DNA of 64,000 nucleotides, taken from assembly GCF_000299915.1 (NCBI RefSeq), contig NZ_AMRI01000015.1:1-64000 (forward strand), written 5' to 3'. The notes beneath the pieces were generated by a model. That model saw only the letters and a program-made list of their open reading frames with translations, was not told where the DNA came from and made no database searches. Below are positions 23,711 to 34,605 of this stretch, piece by piece; position 1 is the first letter of the stretch, and the number at the start of each line of letters is the position of its first letter. This stretch comes from Gallaecimonas xiamenensis 3-C-1 (GTDB taxonomy: Bacteria; Pseudomonadota; Gammaproteobacteria; Enterobacterales; Gallaecimonadaceae). Position numbers and translations under genes: made by a program.

Positions 23711-25380
23711 GCCAACAACGCATCCCATTGCTGGTTCAGGTTTTGCGGCAGGCGCCTCTTGCTGGCCCGTTGCTCCGCCAATAGCCGCCGCAAGTGGTCA
23801 AAGGTGTCCTCTGGCAGCTTGTGGCGATGCACCTCGGCCATCAGATTGACCTCTTCAAGGGGGTCGGCGTCCAGGTTGTAGCATTCGAACTGGTCCGGCA
23901 CGCCGCTTGGCACCTTGAGGCCGTCGGCATTGCCCGGGCCCTGGCTGAAGCGGGGATTGTCGAAGTAACGGGAAAACTTCCAACGCCCCCCAGCCACCTC
24001 ATTGGTGACGATGGTTTCCAGATGCTTGGGCTGGGTCACCGGCTTATAGGGCTTGTCACTGTGGGCACCGCGCATGTCGGCACCGGTTTCCACCGTGTCG
24101 TCGGACATGAAATAGAGGGTGCGAGGCTGGCCATCGTCCCCGTCTCTGAACCAGGGTGACAAGTCCTGGCCGACCAGGGGCGCCGCTTCGGTGTAGCGTG
24201 CCTTGAAGCTTTCGGCCAGGGCCTGCTGCTCCTTCTCCCCGGTTCCTGCCAAGCCCAGCAGGGTAGGCAGCAAGTCCAGGTGGCTGGTCAGCCCCTGATG
24301 CTCGCCGGGTTTTAGCCGAGCCGGGTAAGAGAGGTAGAAAGGTACATGGAGGGTTTCTTCGTAGGCGTTGTACCACTTCTGGTGCAGGCCGCCATGGGCC
24401 CCCAGCATTTCCCCGTGGTCCGAGGTAAAGACCACTATGGTGTCCTCGAAAAAGCTGCACTGCTGCAACTTCTGGTAGACCTTCTCGATATGGCGATCCA
24501 CTTCGGCAATGAGCCAATAGTAGAACTGGCGATAGCGGGCGATGTCCGGCTGGGGCAGGTAGAACAGCGGATACTGGCTGGCGTAGTCGGCCTGGCAGCT
24601 GGGTTTGGTTTTGAGATCTTCCCCGGCAGTGGGAGCGGGATCCACCTTGGGCAGGGCGCCTTCTCCGGCATGGTGGCGAAAATCGTCAAACCAGTTGACG
24701 TCGAAAAAGACGATGTCGTGGGGATTGACGAAGCTGGACACCAGTACAAAGGGCTGGTCGTCCCCTGCCCTGGCCTTGGCGTCCAACTCGTCGAGGGTGC
24801 GGCAAACCTGTTCGGCAAAGCCCGGGTCGCGGTTGGTACCGTCGTTGGCCTGCAGGGCGCCGTGAGGCTCGGGGCCTATCCAGCCATCCCAGCCGTAAGG
24901 TTGGAGCCGGTTGGCGGCCTGGTAATTGCGCATCTTGTCGGGGATAGGTACGCCATGGTCATTGGTGGTCAAAAGGGCGGTGCGGGTACCGGGCACCAGC
25001 AAGTCCTCGTCCGACAGATGCCATTTACCCCGGTAATAGGTCTGGTAGCCCAGGGCCTGGAACCAGTGGCCCATGGTGGGCAACGTATCGGCATCCAGCC
25101 AGAACATGGCCGGGTCAAAGGAAGACTTGCCCATGCCCGGCGTCTGGCTAACTCCGTGCAGGGACGGATACTGGCCGGTGAAGAGCGTGGCCCTGGCCGG
25201 CGAGCAGGCGGTGGCGCCGGTGTAATGGCTGTGGCAGCGGATGCTGTTGCGGGCTATGGCTTCACGGCCAGGGCACTGCTTGAGGCGCCAGGCTTTGGCC
25301 TCGGCATTTTCATAAGGGGGTGGGAAACGTTCTTCGTCGGTCATGATGACCAGGATATTGGGGCATTTGGATTGGGTCAC
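23707..25380 (-). CDS. Sulfatase family hydrolase (cysteine-type)
   Basis: The 557-residue member of the alkaline phosphatase/sulfatase superfamily has the modification motif CSPAR in TACSPARATLFTG, where Cys becomes formylglycine. Metal-binding residues are at NILVIMTDEE near the N-terminus and FTSDHGEMLGAHG in the middle; YYRGKWHLS supplies the conserved Lys/His. There is no signal peptide, so it appears cytoplasmic, unusual for aryl-sulfatases. No formylglycine-generating enzyme is in this window. Substrate unknown; phosphonate monoester hydrolase activity is an alternative because those enzymes share the motif. It is convergent with the LysR gene. Confidence 0.85.
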   Translation of the reverse strand: MTQSKCPNILVIMTDEERFPPPYENAEAKAWRLKQCPGREAIARNSIRCHSHYTGATACSPARATLFTGQYPSLHGVSQTPGMGKSSFDPAMFWLDADTLPTMGHWFQALGYQTYYRGKWHLSDEDLLVPGTRTALLTTNDHGVPIPDKMRNYQAANRLQPYGWDGWIGPEPHGALQANDGTNRDPGFAEQVCRTLDELDAKARAGDDQPFVLVSSFVNPHDIVFFDVNWFDDFRHHAGEGALPKVDPAPTAGEDLKTKPSCQADYASQYPLFYLPQPDIARYRQFYYWLIAEVDRHIEKVYQKLQQCSFFEDTIVVFTSDHGEMLGAHGGLHQKWYNAYEETLHVPFYLSYPARLKPGEHQGLTSHLDLLPTLLGLAGTGEKEQQALAESFKARYTEAAPLVGQDLSPWFRDGDDGQPRTLYFMSDDTVETGADMRGAHSDKPYKPVTQPKHLETIVTNEVAGGRWKFSRYFDNPRFSQGPGNADGLKVPSGVPDQFECYNLDADPLEEVNLMAEVHRHKLPEDTFDHLRRLLAEQRASKRRLPQNLNQQWDALLA

Positions 25381-25453
25381 GGCTAAGTCCTCCTGACAGG
25401 CTGTCCATCAAGGCCGGGTGGCCTGGGTCTGGCAGGGGGAAAGGCGGCCTCCC

Positions 25454-25479
25454 TGCCACTGCTTAGCCTAGCAGTGGCA
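25454..25479. terminator. Perfect hairpin downstream of zapC
   Basis: TGCCACTGCT (25454-25463) pairs perfectly with AGCAGTGGCA (25470-25479) around 6 nt. It follows the zapC stop (25498) in the minus direction but has no U-tract, so it may stabilise the 3' end or be a weak or Rho-assisted terminator. Confidence 0.5.
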
Positions 25480-25497
25480 AGCGGGGCCTGCCGGGGG

Positions 25498-26049
25498 TCA
25501 GCTGACCCGGCGCAGCGGATCCAGTTGTTGCTGCCACTGAGAGGGCCAGAGGCGATTGTTCATCACCTTGACCACCTGGAAGCATTCCAGGGTCTGGCTG
25601 TCCGACAGGCCAAGGGGGCCGTCCAGCAGCATGCACAGGGTAGAATTGGACTCGAAGCACTCGATGGCCAGGCACTGGCCACGGCCAAAGGCGGTTTGCA
25701 AGGACACCAGCGCCGGCACGCAACCAAGGCGGTGCTCCTGGGGGTTCTCGGCAAAAAACCAGCTCTTGGGCATGGAAGGCTTGGCAAAGCGGCGAATGGC
25801 GCAGGCGTTGAGGGCAATTTGCACCCGCTGCGGATCGGACCACAGCTCCACTTGCTCCAGGGCCGCTATTACCGATTCGTAATAGTTGGCATCGTCCAGG
25901 TCAAAAGAGCCACCCAGACGCGCATCGGGAATAAGCCATTTGGAGCCGTAAGGCGTCATAAACAGCAGGTCGCCGCCCAGCCCAATGGCCAGTCGGTCCT
26001 CTTGCTGTTCATAATGCCAGGCCCAAAAGGGGGCCGGTTCCAGAATCAT
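25498..26049 (-). CDS. zapC: Cell division protein ZapC
   Basis: ZapC binds FtsZ and stabilises protofilament bundles at the division ring. The 183-residue protein aligns by eye with E. coli ZapC (180 aa): WAWHYEQQEDRLAIGLGGDLLF near the N-terminus, then LNACAIRRFAKPSMPKSWFF and VVKVMNNRLWP near the end. It sits immediately downstream of a clear promoter and upstream of no other minus gene in the next 120 bp. The zapC-pyrD neighbourhood is conserved in gammaproteobacteria. Its C-terminal codons include a 14-bp palindrome (GGGTCAGCTGACCC) at the stop. Confidence 0.93.
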   Translation of the reverse strand: MILEPAPFWAWHYEQQEDRLAIGLGGDLLFMTPYGSKWLIPDARLGGSFDLDDANYYESVIAALEQVELWSDPQRVQIALNACAIRRFAKPSMPKSWFFAENPQEHRLGCVPALVSLQTAFGRGQCLAIECFESNSTLCMLLDGPLGLSDSQTLECFQVVKVMNNRLWPSQWQQQLDPLRRVS

Positions 26050-26077
26050 GCTACATCTCCCTGAGGTGATGCTAAAA

Positions 26078-26105
26078 AGTATACAGCATGATCCTGAAAT
26101 TTAAA
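26078..26105 (-). promoter_or_regulatory. Probable sigma-70 promoter of zapC
   Basis: On the minus strand TTTAAA (26105-26100) and TATACT (26083-26078) are separated by 16 bp and lie 29 bp before the zapC ATG. The -10 is close to consensus while the -35 is weaker. Confidence 0.5.
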
Positions 26106-26139
26106 GGTTTTTTCTTGACCAGTTGGGATCGTTCAAGGA

Positions 26140-27150
26140 TCAAGCGATCCCGTTCACGATCCTTTTGATCAAGGCCGGCCCCTGGTAGATAAAGCCGGTG
26201 TAGATCTGCAGCAGATCGGCACCTGCAGCCAGCTTTTCCTGGGCAGATCCCTGAGAATCGATGCCACCCACCCCGATGATCGGCAGTTCGCCTGCCAGCA
26301 TGGATTTAAGGTGCTGGACTGTCGCAGTGCTCTTTTGGCGCACCGGCTTGCCGGATAAACCGCCAGCTTCATCGCCATGTTCCAGCTGCTCTACCCCTTC
26401 ACGGGACAAGGTGGTGTTGGTAGCAATAACCCCATCCATACGGTGGCGGCGCAGGCAATCGGCCACAGATTGCAGCTCTTCAAGGTTCATGTCCGGGGCG
26501 ATCTTCACCACCACCGGCACATAGCGACCGTGCTGGTCGGCCAGGAGCTGTTGGCGGGCCTTGACCGAGGACAACAGCTCGTCGAAGGCTTCGCCGTACT
26601 GCATGCTGCGAAGGCCGGGGGTGTTGGGGGACGAGATGTTTACCGTCACGTAGGAAGCGTGGCCATAGACCTTGTCCAGGCAGATCAGGTAGTCCTCGGT
26701 GCCCTGCTCTACCGGCGTGTCTTTGTTCTTGCCGATGTTGATGCCAAGGATGCCCTTGTAGTTTGACGCCTTGACGTTGTTGACCAGGTTGTCGACACCC
26801 AGGTTGTTAAACCCCATACGGTTGATAATGGCCTCGGCGCCGGGCAGGCGGAACAGCCTTGGCTTGGGGTTGCCGGCCTGCGGGCGCGGCGTCACCGTGC
26901 CCACTTCGATAAAGCCAAAGCCCATAGCGGCAAAGGCATCGATACAGGCGCCGTTCTTGTCCAGGCCTGCCGCCAGGCCCAGGGGGTTTTTGAATGTCAG
27001 GCCCATGCATTGAACGGGTTTGTCGGCAATGGACTGGCTGATCAGGCCCTTGAGGGGGCTTTTACCCAACCAGGCCAGCTGGCCCAGGGTCAGATCGTGG
27101 GAACGCTCCGGGTCCATCCGAAACAATATGGGCTTGAGCAAGGAATACAT
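26140..27150 (-). CDS. pyrD: Dihydroorotate dehydrogenase (quinone), class 2
   Basis: PyrD oxidises dihydroorotate to orotate with FMN and passes electrons to quinone, the fourth step of pyrimidine synthesis, at the inner membrane. The 336-residue length equals E. coli PyrD. The N-terminal amphipathic helix [18 protein letters not shown] gives membrane contact. FMN and substrate residues are in [18 protein letters not shown] and [13 protein letters not shown]; the catalytic Ser is in [21 protein letters not shown] lies before ATG 27150. A terminator hairpin separates it from the upstream dehydrogenase gene, so pyrD has its own promoter or relies on read-through. Confidence 0.98.
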   Translation of the reverse strand: MYSLLKPILFRMDPERSHDLTLGQLAWLGKSPLKGLISQSIADKPVQCMGLTFKNPLGLAAGLDKNGACIDAFAAMGFGFIEVGTVTPRPQAGNPKPRLFRLPGAEAIINRMGFNNLGVDNLVNNVKASNYKGILGINIGKNKDTPVEQGTEDYLICLDKVYGHASYVTVNISSPNTPGLRSMQYGEAFDELLSSVKARQQLLADQHGRYVPVVVKIAPDMNLEELQSVADCLRRHRMDGVIATNTTLSREGVEQLEHGDEAGGLSGKPVRQKSTATVQHLKSMLAGELPIIGVGGIDSQGSAQEKLAAGADLLQIYTGFIYQGPALIKRIVNGIA

Positions 27151-27162
27151 GTCACCTCCAAA

Positions 27163-27191
27163 AAAAACCTCGGCGCCTGGCCGAGGTTTTT
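27163..27191. terminator. Terminator after NAD-glutamate dehydrogenase gene
   Basis: AAAAACCTCGGC (27163-27174) pairs with GCCGAGGTTTTT (27180-27191) around 5 nt. It starts 16 bp beyond the dehydrogenase stop at 27207, with A/T tracts on both sides. It lies in the leader of pyrD, so it could also act as an attenuator there. Confidence 0.85.
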
Positions 27192-27206
27192 CATTATACC
27201 AACAAC

Positions 27207-30200
27207 TTAGGCCACGATGGCGGGCTGACAGTGATGGATAAGGATACCCAGTTCACGCAGGGCCACTGAGAACTTGGCGAACTCGTGGGTCTGGCTGGAG
27301 CGGAACTCGGACAGCATCTGGTTCCAACGGGTCAGTACCGACTCGTAGCTTTCCAGCCAGCTGTCCACCACGTCGTCCACCGGGCAGCTGTCGTCGCCGC
27401 AACCCAGCAATACCGCACCGGTCAGCTGGCGTTGATGCCAATCCAGCTCTTCGCGGTAGGAGGCGCGGGCCAGGGCCTGCCAATGGTTGTTGACCGGCTG
27501 GCTGATGATCTGCTCGAGGAACCAGTGCAGACCAAGGCGGGCGCCCAGCTTGTAGTAGCTGTTGGCCACCAGGGCCACGCCTTTGCCTTGCTGCTGGGCC
27601 ACTTCGGCGATGTCCATGACGCAGAACAGGCTGGACAGCTGCTCCACTTCCAGGGCCAGGGCCTTGGGCACACCGGCTTCCACCAGACGCTCGGCTTCGG
27701 CGCGGATGCCGTCGGCTTCCTCTTCCACCATGAAGTCCAGCAGCTTGCCTTTGATGGGCTCGATGGCGCCTTTGTAGAAGGCGATGCCTTCTTCGATGCT
27801 CATGGCCTTGTTACGGTGGCGCAGGAACCAGCGGGTGGCACGGCGCACGGTGCGGCGCAGCTCGAACAGCAGTTCGGACTGCACATCGGCGCTGATCAGG
27901 TTATCCAGGGCAGTGACTTCGCCCCAAAGGCGGCGCAGGTTGAAGATGGCGGCGGCCATGGCATAGCTGTGGGCGATGTCCACCACTGTGCCACCGGTCT
28001 CGTCCATCATGCGGTGTACGAAGTTCAGGCCCATATCGTTGGTGATACGGTTGGCCAACTGGGTAGCGATGATCTCGCCGCGCAGCGGGTGGCTTTCCAT
28101 GGCATCGCTGAACTTGTCTTGCAGCGGCTGGGGGAAGTTGGCCTTGAGGAGACGGGAATGGTAGGGATCTTCGGTGATCTCTGCCACGTTGAACATCTCT
28201 TTAAGGACCATCTTGCCGTAAGCGGTCAGCACCGACAGCTCGGGACGGGTCAGGCCACGGCCCTGGGCGGCGCGCTCGGCCAGCTCGTCTTCGGACGGCA
28301 GGAACTCCAGGGCGCGGTCCAGCTTGCCGGCTTTTTCCAGCTCTTGGATAAAGCGGATCTGCTCTTTAAGGGCACTGCCGCCTTTGAGTTCGGTGATGGA
28401 GATGGAGTGGGTCTGCTCGTAGCAGTCTTCCAGCACGATGCGGGCCACTTCATCGGTCATCTCATAGAGCAGCTTGTCGCGCTGCTTGAGGGTCATGTCG
28501 CCGCTCTGGACCAGGCCGTTGAGCAGGATCTTGATGTTCACTTCGTTATCGGAGCAGTCAACACCGCCGACGTTGTCCACGAAGTCGGTATTGATGCGGC
28601 CACCGTTGAGGGCGTATTCGATACGGCCACGCTGGGTACAACCCAGGTTACCGCCCTCGCCCACCACCTTGGCGCGCAGTTCACCGCCGTTGATGCGCAC
28701 CGCATCGTTGGCACGGTCGCCTACTTCGGCGTTGCTTTCACTGCTGGCCTTGACGTAGGTACCGATGCCGCCGTTCCACAGCAGATCCACTTCCATCTGC
28801 AGTATGGCTTTCATCAGCTCGCTGGGGGTCATGCTGACTTTCTTGGTGTCGAGCATGCGCTTCATCTGCGGGGTCAGCTTGATGGCCTTGAGGCTGCGGC
28901 TGAAGATGCCACCGCCCTCGGAGATGAGGTCTTTGTTGTAGTCTTCCCAGGTGCTGGTGGGCAGGTCAAAGAGGCGCTGGCGCTCTTCGAAGCTGGCTGC
29001 CGCATCCGGATCCGGGTCGATAAAGATGTGCATGTGGTTGAAGGCCGCCAGCAGACGGGTGTGCTTGGACAGCAGCATGCCGTTGCCGAACACGTCGCCA
29101 GCCATGTCACCCACGCCCGCCGCCGTGAAGTCGGTGGTCTGGCAGTCGATGCCCATTTCGCGGAAATGGCGCTTGACCGATTCCCAGGCGCCACGGGCGG
29201 TAATGCCCATCTTCTTGTGGTCGTAACCGACAGAACCGCCGGAGGCGAAGGCGTCGCCCAGCCAGTGGCCGTACTCTTCGGCAATGCCGTTGGCTATGTC
29301 GGAGAAGGTGGCGGTGCCCTTGTCGGCCGCCACTACCAGGTAGGGGTCGTCCTCGTCGTGGCGCACCACGTCAACCGGGGCAACGATGTCGCCGCCCTTG
29401 ATGTTGTCGGTGATGTCGAGCAGGGCGCGGATAAAGGTGCGGTAGCACTCTTTACCTTCGTTGAGGAAGGCTTCGCGGCCACCGCTGGTGGGCAGCTTTT
29501 TACAGACGAAGCCACCTTTGGCACCCACCGGCACGATAACGGTGTTCTTCACCTGCTGGGCTTTGACCAGGCCCAGCACTTCGGTGCGGAAATCTTCGCG
29601 ACGGTCGGACCAACGCAGGCCGCCACGGGCCACTTTGCCGCCACGCAGGTGCACACCCTCGACGCGGGGGCTGTAGACGAAGATCTCGAAGGCCGGCAGG
29701 GGCAGCGGCATGTCGGAGATCATGTCCGGCTTCATCTTGAAGGAGATGTAAGGCTTGTCGCCCCCTTCCTTGCTCTTTTGGAAGAAGTTGGTACGCAGGG
29801 TGGCGCAGATCAGCTCCACGTAGGAGCGGATGATGCGATCGTCGTCCAGGTTGGACACCTGCTCCAGCTCGTCGTTGATCTGCAGCACCAGCTTCTCGAG
29901 GGTCTTCTCGGCGGCCGGCTTCTTGGGATCGAAACGCTTGTTGAAGAGCTGTACCAGCATCTGGGCGATATGGGGATAGCGCACCAGGGTTTCTTCGATA
30001 TAGGACTGGCTGAAAGAAGAGCCAATCTGACGCATGTACTTGGCAAAGGCGCGCAGAATAACCACTTCGCGGCCGTTCAGGCCGGCACCCAGTACCAGTT
30101 TGTTAAAGCCGTCGTCTTCGAAGTCGCCGCTCCACACCTTGGCAAAGGCGTCCTGGAAGCGGTGCTGGCTTTCTTCGAGGTTCAGCTCCTGGCTGCCGGT

Positions 30201-32057
30201 GTGCTCCATGTAGAAGTCCAGCACCCAGTACTGTTTGCCGTCGGAGGTATGCACCTCGCAGGGGCGCTCGCCCATGATGCGAAGGCCCATGTTTTCCAGC
30301 ATCGGCATCACGTCGGACAGGTAAATGGGCTGGTCCTTATGGAACAGCTTCAGTTTGACCAGGCGCGGGTTGCGGAACTCCTGGGGGCGGTAGAACAACA
30401 TGCCCAGCTGATGGTCGTCGTTCAGGGCTTCCAGTTGGGCAATGTCCACGGCGGAAGTGCTGGGCAGCACCTCTTCCTTATAGGAACGGGGGAAGGCCTG
30501 GACGTATTTGCGGGCCAGTTTCTTGCCGGTGGACTCGCCGTGGATGGACAGCAGTGCCGCTTCCAGCTTGTCTTCCCAGCTACGGGCGGCCTCGATGAGG
30601 TTGGCTTCGATTTCTTTCACATTGATATCTTTGTCGGCGTCTTTGACTCGCACTATGTAATGGGTGCGGGCCAGCACTGATTCGGAGAAATAGGTGGTGA
30701 ACTCCACTTCGTCAGCAGAGCCCAGGGCCTGGGCCAGAATGCGCTGGGTGGCGATACGCAGCTGGGTGTTGTAACGCTCCTTGGTCACATACACCATGCA
30801 GGAGTAATAGCGACCGAAAACGTCCTTGCGCACAAAAAGGCGGGTCTTGTCGCGCTCTTGCATCTGCAAGACCCCAAGGCCCACTTGCTCCAGTTCATCT
30901 TCTTTGGCCTGGATAAGCTCGTCCCGGGGATAGGTTTCCAGGATATTGAGCAGGGCCTTGTACGCATGGCTGCCTTTGGCAAAGCCGGAGCTTTCCATGA
31001 TCCGTTGCAGTTTCTTGCGGATCATCGGAATTTGCATGGCGGAATTGTTGTAGACGCTGGAGGCGTACAGGCCGATGAAACGGTCTTCACCCAATACATT
31101 GCCGTTTTCGTCGAAACGCTTAACGCCGATGTAGTCGATGTAGGCCGGCCTGTGCACCCGGGACTTGGAGTTGGTCTTGGTCAGCACCAAAAGGTGCGGG
31201 CTCAGGGCCTCTTCCCAGGCGCTCTCCCCCAGGGCCGACAGGCTGCGTTTGTGCACTTCCTTGGAAGCGCGCATCAGGCCCAGGCTGGAGTCGATATCAG
31301 GGCGCAGCTCATAGTCGCCCTTGACCGGCGCAATGGCGTAGTAGCGGTAGCCCATCAGGGTGAAGTTATGGTCGTTGACCCACTTCAAGAAGGCGTCCAC
31401 TTCGGCGCGCTCTTCTTCTTGGACCGGCAGGGTGGTTTGCTCGATGCGGGCTATCACCTGGTCCAGGCGCTCCTGCATGGGCTGCCAGTCGGTGACCGCC
31501 AGGGTCACATCGGCCAGCACCACCCTCAGCTCTTCGGCCAGGGCGTCCATGACGGCCTGTTCGGTTTGGCTGTCCACCTCGATAAGGAAGGCGGTTTCGG
31601 CCCTGTCCCCTTTCTGCTGCTCGGACAGGCGGCGAAGGCCGGTGACCTGGTTGTGCTTGTCGCGGCTAAAGGCCAGGGGCACGTGCAGCATCAGGTGGGA
31701 GGTAATGCCATGACGGCTCAGTGCCATACGCACCGAGTCCACCAGGAAAGGCATGTCGTCGTGGATGATCTCGATGATGGTATGGCTTGACTGCCAACCA
31801 TCACGGCTCACTTCCGGGTTAAAGACGCGAATATAGCTCTCGCCGGCCTTTTTCTTTTGTAAGGCGTTCCACAGGCTCAAGGCCGCGCCATAGAGATCCG
31901 CGTCGTTGCGACCCTGGAAATCGTCTATGGACATGGTGCCGTAGATTTTTTGGACAAAGGCGGTGATGAGCGGGGCGCGATCGGAAGGAACTTTGGTTTC
32001 TATTAATTTGCAGACGTTATCAAGCAGTACGGACGTGTGACCGTCGATCAGTGCCAT
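27207..32057 (-). CDS. gdhB: NAD-specific glutamate dehydrogenase, large 180-kDa class
   Basis: This 1616-residue enzyme converts glutamate to 2-oxoglutarate and ammonia with NAD+, mainly for glutamate catabolism. The length is typical of the GDH-180 class found in Pseudomonas, Shewanella and Vibrio. N-terminal regulatory ACT-like regions cover roughly the first 700 residues. The catalytic core includes [41 protein letters not shown] (substrate Lys) and [23 protein letters not shown] (dinucleotide site). The C-terminal ~500 residues are the helical domain of the class. It lies upstream of pyrD but behind a terminator. It may be arginine- or cAMP-responsive in relatives; nothing in the leader proves that here. 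Confidence 0.96.
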   Translation of the reverse strand: MALIDGHTSVLLDNVCKLIETKVPSDRAPLITAFVQKIYGTMSIDDFQGRNDADLYGAALSLWNALQKKKAGESYIRVFNPEVSRDGWQSSHTIIEIIHDDMPFLVDSVRMALSRHGITSHLMLHVPLAFSRDKHNQVTGLRRLSEQQKGDRAETAFLIEVDSQTEQAVMDALAEELRVVLADVTLAVTDWQPMQERLDQVIARIEQTTLPVQEEERAEVDAFLKWVNDHNFTLMGYRYYAIAPVKGDYELRPDIDSSLGLMRASKEVHKRSLSALGESAWEEALSPHLLVLTKTNSKSRVHRPAYIDYIGVKRFDENGNVLGEDRFIGLYASSVYNNSAMQIPMIRKKLQRIMESSGFAKGSHAYKALLNILETYPRDELIQAKEDELEQVGLGVLQMQERDKTRLFVRKDVFGRYYSCMVYVTKERYNTQLRIATQRILAQALGSADEVEFTTYFSESVLARTHYIVRVKDADKDINVKEIEANLIEAARSWEDKLEAALLSIHGESTGKKLARKYVQAFPRSYKEEVLPSTSAVDIAQLEALNDDHQLGMLFYRPQEFRNPRLVKLKLFHKDQPIYLSDVMPMLENMGLRIMGERPCEVHTSDGKQYWVLDFYMEHTGSQELNLEESQHRFQDAFAKVWSGDFEDDGFNKLVLGAGLNGREVVILRAFAKYMRQIGSSFSQSYIEETLVRYPHIAQMLVQLFNKRFDPKKPAAEKTLEKLVLQINDELEQVSNLDDDRIIRSYVELICATLRTNFFQKSKEGGDKPYISFKMKPDMISDMPLPLPAFEIFVYSPRVEGVHLRGGKVARGGLRWSDRREDFRTEVLGLVKAQQVKNTVIVPVGAKGGFVCKKLPTSGGREAFLNEGKECYRTFIRALLDITDNIKGGDIVAPVDVVRHDEDDPYLVVAADKGTATFSDIANGIAEEYGHWLGDAFASGGSVGYDHKKMGITARGAWESVKRHFREMGIDCQTTDFTAAGVGDMAGDVFGNGMLLSKHTRLLAAFNHMHIFIDPDPDAAASFEERQRLFDLPTSTWEDYNKDLISEGGGIFSRSLKAIKLTPQMKRMLDTKKVSMTPSELMKAILQMEVDLLWNGGIGTYVKASSESNAEVGDRANDAVRINGGELRAKVVGEGGNLGCTQRGRIEYALNGGRINTDFVDNVGGVDCSDNEVNIKILLNGLVQSGDMTLKQRDKLLYEMTDEVARIVLEDCYEQTHSISITELKGGSALKEQIRFIQELEKAGKLDRALEFLPSEDELAERAAQGRGLTRPELSVLTAYGKMVLKEMFNVAEITEDPYHSRLLKANFPQPLQDKFSDAMESHPLRGEIIATQLANRITNDMGLNFVHRMMDETGGTVVDIAHSYAMAAAIFNLRRLWGEVTALDNLISADVQSELLFELRRTVRRATRWFLRHRNKAMSIEEGIAFYKGAIEPIKGKLLDFMVEEEADGIRAEAERLVEAGVPKALALEVEQLSSLFCVMDIAEVAQQQGKGVALVANSYYKLGARLGLHWFLEQIISQPVNNHWQALARASYREELDWHQRQLTGAVLLGCGDDSCPVDDVVDSWLESYESVLTRWNQMLSEFRSSQTHEFAKFSVALRELGILIHHCQPAIVA

Positions 32058-32286
32058 GAGACTCTCTTCCCTTAGGTACTGCGTAGCGGATTACCGCTTA
32101 CCCCGTTGTGGTGAGTGAAAAAAGTGCTGCTTTACGCAAGCGTCAATCTCGTGACTCTTGAAAGCAGACACAATTTTATGCCTTTCACAACAAGGTTGCG
32201 AGAGGGGAAGGTGAAAATCCCTGTTTCGTCAAGACTGGTGCGACCAGCAGCAATGGCGGGGGCCAGGGGGCCAAGGCCCCCCAACC
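32058..32286. other. Intergenic leader of the glutamate dehydrogenase gene
   Basis: No gene is visible. The left end has a GC hairpin (GGGGGCC/GGCCCCC near 32266-32281) just after the stop of the 32287 permease in the minus direction, with few T residues. The rest is the long untranslated leader and promoter of the dehydrogenase; I cannot place a convincing promoter pair. Confidence 0.4.
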
Positions 32287-34605
32287 TCAGCCTCTTCTAT
32301 TGGGATACAAAACTGCCATTAGTGCGGGTAATACGATAATCGCCCCCAGCATGTTGACCAGAAACATGAACGTCAGTAGCACTCCCATGTCCACTTGGAA
32401 CTTGAGCGCCGAGAAAAACCAGGTGGAAACCCCTATGGCCAGGGTGACACCGGTGAAGAACACGGCGCTGCCCCTTTCCTTGAGGGCGGCCAGGTAGGCA
32501 TCAAAGAGCCGGTCACCCTGGCGCAGTCGGTCACTCATGGTGGACAGGATATAGATGCCGTAATCCACCCCTATCCCTACCCCAAGGGCGATCACAGGCA
32601 GGGTCGATACGGTCAGGCCTATTTGCAGCTGCACCATCAATGCCTGGGCCAGGGTGGAAACCAGGTACAGGGGCACCACCACGGCAATGGTGGCTTTGAT
32701 GGAGCGAAAGCTTATCAGGCACAGCACTATCACGGCGCCATAGACATAGAGCAGCATGGGAGTCTGGGCTGCCGCCACCGCTTCGTTGGTGGCGGCCATG
32801 ACCCCGGCCGGGCCGGAAGCCAATTTAAAGTCCAGGCTGTCCCGGCCCAGTTCGCTGCCATAGGCCTTGGCGGCGGCCACTACCCTTGCCAGGGTCTCGG
32901 CCTTGTGGTCGGCCAGGAACAGCATCACCGGCATCACCGAGCAGTTGCCGTTCAAGAGCCCGGAGGTGGTGGGCACCAGGGCGATGGACTGCACCAGGGC
33001 CTGGGTGTTGTTGGGCAGCACCCGCCAGCGGGGGTTGCCCTCGTTGTAACCGGCGTTGATGGTCTTGGCCACCGAGGCCAGGCTCACCGCCGACTGCACC
33101 CCTTCGACGTTTTCCATGCGCCATTGGAACTGATCGATGGCGGTCATATCCTCGATACGGGTACAGGCCTGGGGTTCGCTTTCCACTATCACCGACATCC
33201 AGTCCACCGAGATGGCGAACTTGTCGGTGATGGTGAAGGTGTCCTGGTTGTAGCGGCTGTCTTCATGCAGGGCCGGGGCACCGGCATGAAGATCCCCAAT
33301 CTGCATCTTGGCACCATACCAATGGCCGAATCCAAACAGCAAAGCGGCTGCCACCAACACCAGGGCCGCCCGGCCCGGGCGCACAAAGCCGGCCACAGCC
33401 CGCCACAGCCCTTCCCCGCCCGGCTTGCTGACCTTGGCCAGGTAGCGGGGCGAAAAGCGGGCATAGGACAGCAGCACTGGCAGCAGCACCAGGTTGGTGA
33501 GGATGATCACCGCGACCCCCAGGGAGGCGGTGATGGCCAGCTCTCGAATAATGCCGATGTCGATGGCCAGCAGGGTCAGGAAACCGACGGTGTCGGATAG
33601 AAGAGCGACCCCACCGGGCACCAGCAGCCGGCGAAAGGCGCTGATGGCGGCGCTTTTACTGTCGGCGCCGGCGGCCACTTCCTTGCCGACGGCATTGATC
33701 ATCTGCACCCCGTGGGACACGCCGATGGCAAACACCAGGAAAGGCACCAGTATCGACATGGGGTCGATACCAAAACCGATGACGGTGAGCAGGCCCAGCT
33801 GCCAGACCACGGCAATAAAGGAACAAGCCAAGGGCAGCAGGGTCAGCAGCCAGGAATGGCTAAACAGGTACACCATCACCGCAGTAATGGCGATGGCGAT
33901 GGCAAAGAACAGCGCCACGTCCTTGGCGCCGTCGGCCACGTCACCGATCATCTTGGCAAAGCCGATGATGTGGATGTCTATTTCGTCGTTCTGGAACTGC
34001 TGGCGAATTTCCTTTTCCAGGCGCTCGGCCAGGGCGATGGTGTCGAGCTTCTCGCCGGTTTCGGGGTCAAAGTCCAGCAACTGGGCGGTGACCATGGCCG
34101 AGGAAAAGTCCTCCGACACCAACCGGCCTATGATGCCGGCCTTTTCGATATTGGCCTTGACGGTGGCCATGGCCGCCGGGTTGTGCTCGTCGAAATCGGC
34201 GGGAATAACAGGGCCGCCGGCAAAGCCGTCCTCCACCACTTCGGTAAAGCGGGTGGAGGGAGAGTAGAGGGATTTGACCTGGACCCGGTCGATACCGGGA
34301 ATAAAGAACAGCTGGTCGTGGACCCCTTTCAAGGCGTTAAAGAAAGTCGGGGTGAACATGTCCCCTTTCTTGTCCCGCACCGCGATCAGGATGGAGTTGG
34401 CGCCACCGAAGTTCTGCTGGTGCTTGAGGTAGGTCTGCATATAGGGATGCTGCAGGGGAATGTTCTTGGTAAAGGCCGCGTCCATACGCAGCTGGGTCAT
34501 CATGTACAGGAAAAACAGGGTCAACAGACCGAAGATCACCAGTACCGCCGGGCGGTGCCGGAACACCAGTTTTTCGCCAATGCCCACCAGTCGATTCAGG
34601 CTCAT
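32287..34605 (-). CDS. RND/MMPL-superfamily permease of a four-gene envelope system
   Basis: The 772-residue inner-membrane protein is in the hydrophobe-exporter/MMPL branch rather than the AcrB branch (shorter, two blocks of six helices). Segments seen include VFRHRPAVLVIFGLLTLFFLYMMTQ at the N-terminus, a first helix block with FLVFAIGVSHGVQMINAVGKE, a periplasmic loop, and a second block with LPVIALGVGIGVDYGIYILSTMSDRLR and FLVNMLGAIIVLPALMAVLYP. Polar Ser/His and Asp residues in these helices are probably the proton path. ATG 34605 overlaps the YCF48-like gene by 4 bp. It is the last gene of DUF1302-DUF1329-YCF48-RND. Likely cargo is a lipid or hydrophobic molecule, by family analogy only. 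Confidence 0.85.
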   Translation of the reverse strand: MSLNRLVGIGEKLVFRHRPAVLVIFGLLTLFFLYMMTQLRMDAAFTKNIPLQHPYMQTYLKHQQNFGGANSILIAVRDKKGDMFTPTFFNALKGVHDQLFFIPGIDRVQVKSLYSPSTRFTEVVEDGFAGGPVIPADFDEHNPAAMATVKANIEKAGIIGRLVSEDFSSAMVTAQLLDFDPETGEKLDTIALAERLEKEIRQQFQNDEIDIHIIGFAKMIGDVADGAKDVALFFAIAIAITAVMVYLFSHSWLLTLLPLACSFIAVVWQLGLLTVIGFGIDPMSILVPFLVFAIGVSHGVQMINAVGKEVAAGADSKSAAISAFRRLLVPGGVALLSDTVGFLTLLAIDIGIIRELAITASLGVAVIILTNLVLLPVLLSYARFSPRYLAKVSKPGGEGLWRAVAGFVRPGRAALVLVAAALLFGFGHWYGAKMQIGDLHAGAPALHEDSRYNQDTFTITDKFAISVDWMSVIVESEPQACTRIEDMTAIDQFQWRMENVEGVQSAVSLASVAKTINAGYNEGNPRWRVLPNNTQALVQSIALVPTTSGLLNGNCSVMPVMLFLADHKAETLARVVAAAKAYGSELGRDSLDFKLASGPAGVMAATNEAVAAAQTPMLLYVYGAVIVLCLISFRSIKATIAVVVPLYLVSTLAQALMVQLQIGLTVSTLPVIALGVGIGVDYGIYILSTMSDRLRQGDRLFDAYLAALKERGSAVFFTGVTLAIGVSTWFFSALKFQVDMGVLLTFMFLVNMLGAIIVLPALMAVLYPNRRG

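Noticed and set aside
25491-25512. 14-bp palindrome GGGTCAGCTGACCC at the zapC stop codon
   Set aside because: It lies within the final codons and has no loop; it is likely a chance product of the coding sequence.
27285-30680. A 1131-codon open frame on the plus strand, antisense to glutamate dehydrogenase
   Set aside because: It is a mirror of the GC-rich codon pattern of the real gene; the product is Gly/Val/His-rich with no family, and the minus frame is unmistakable.
32266-32281. GGGGGCC/GGCCCCC as a strong terminator for the MMPL gene
   Set aside because: Loop is only AA and there is no T-run on the minus strand, so it is mentioned only in the intergenic note.
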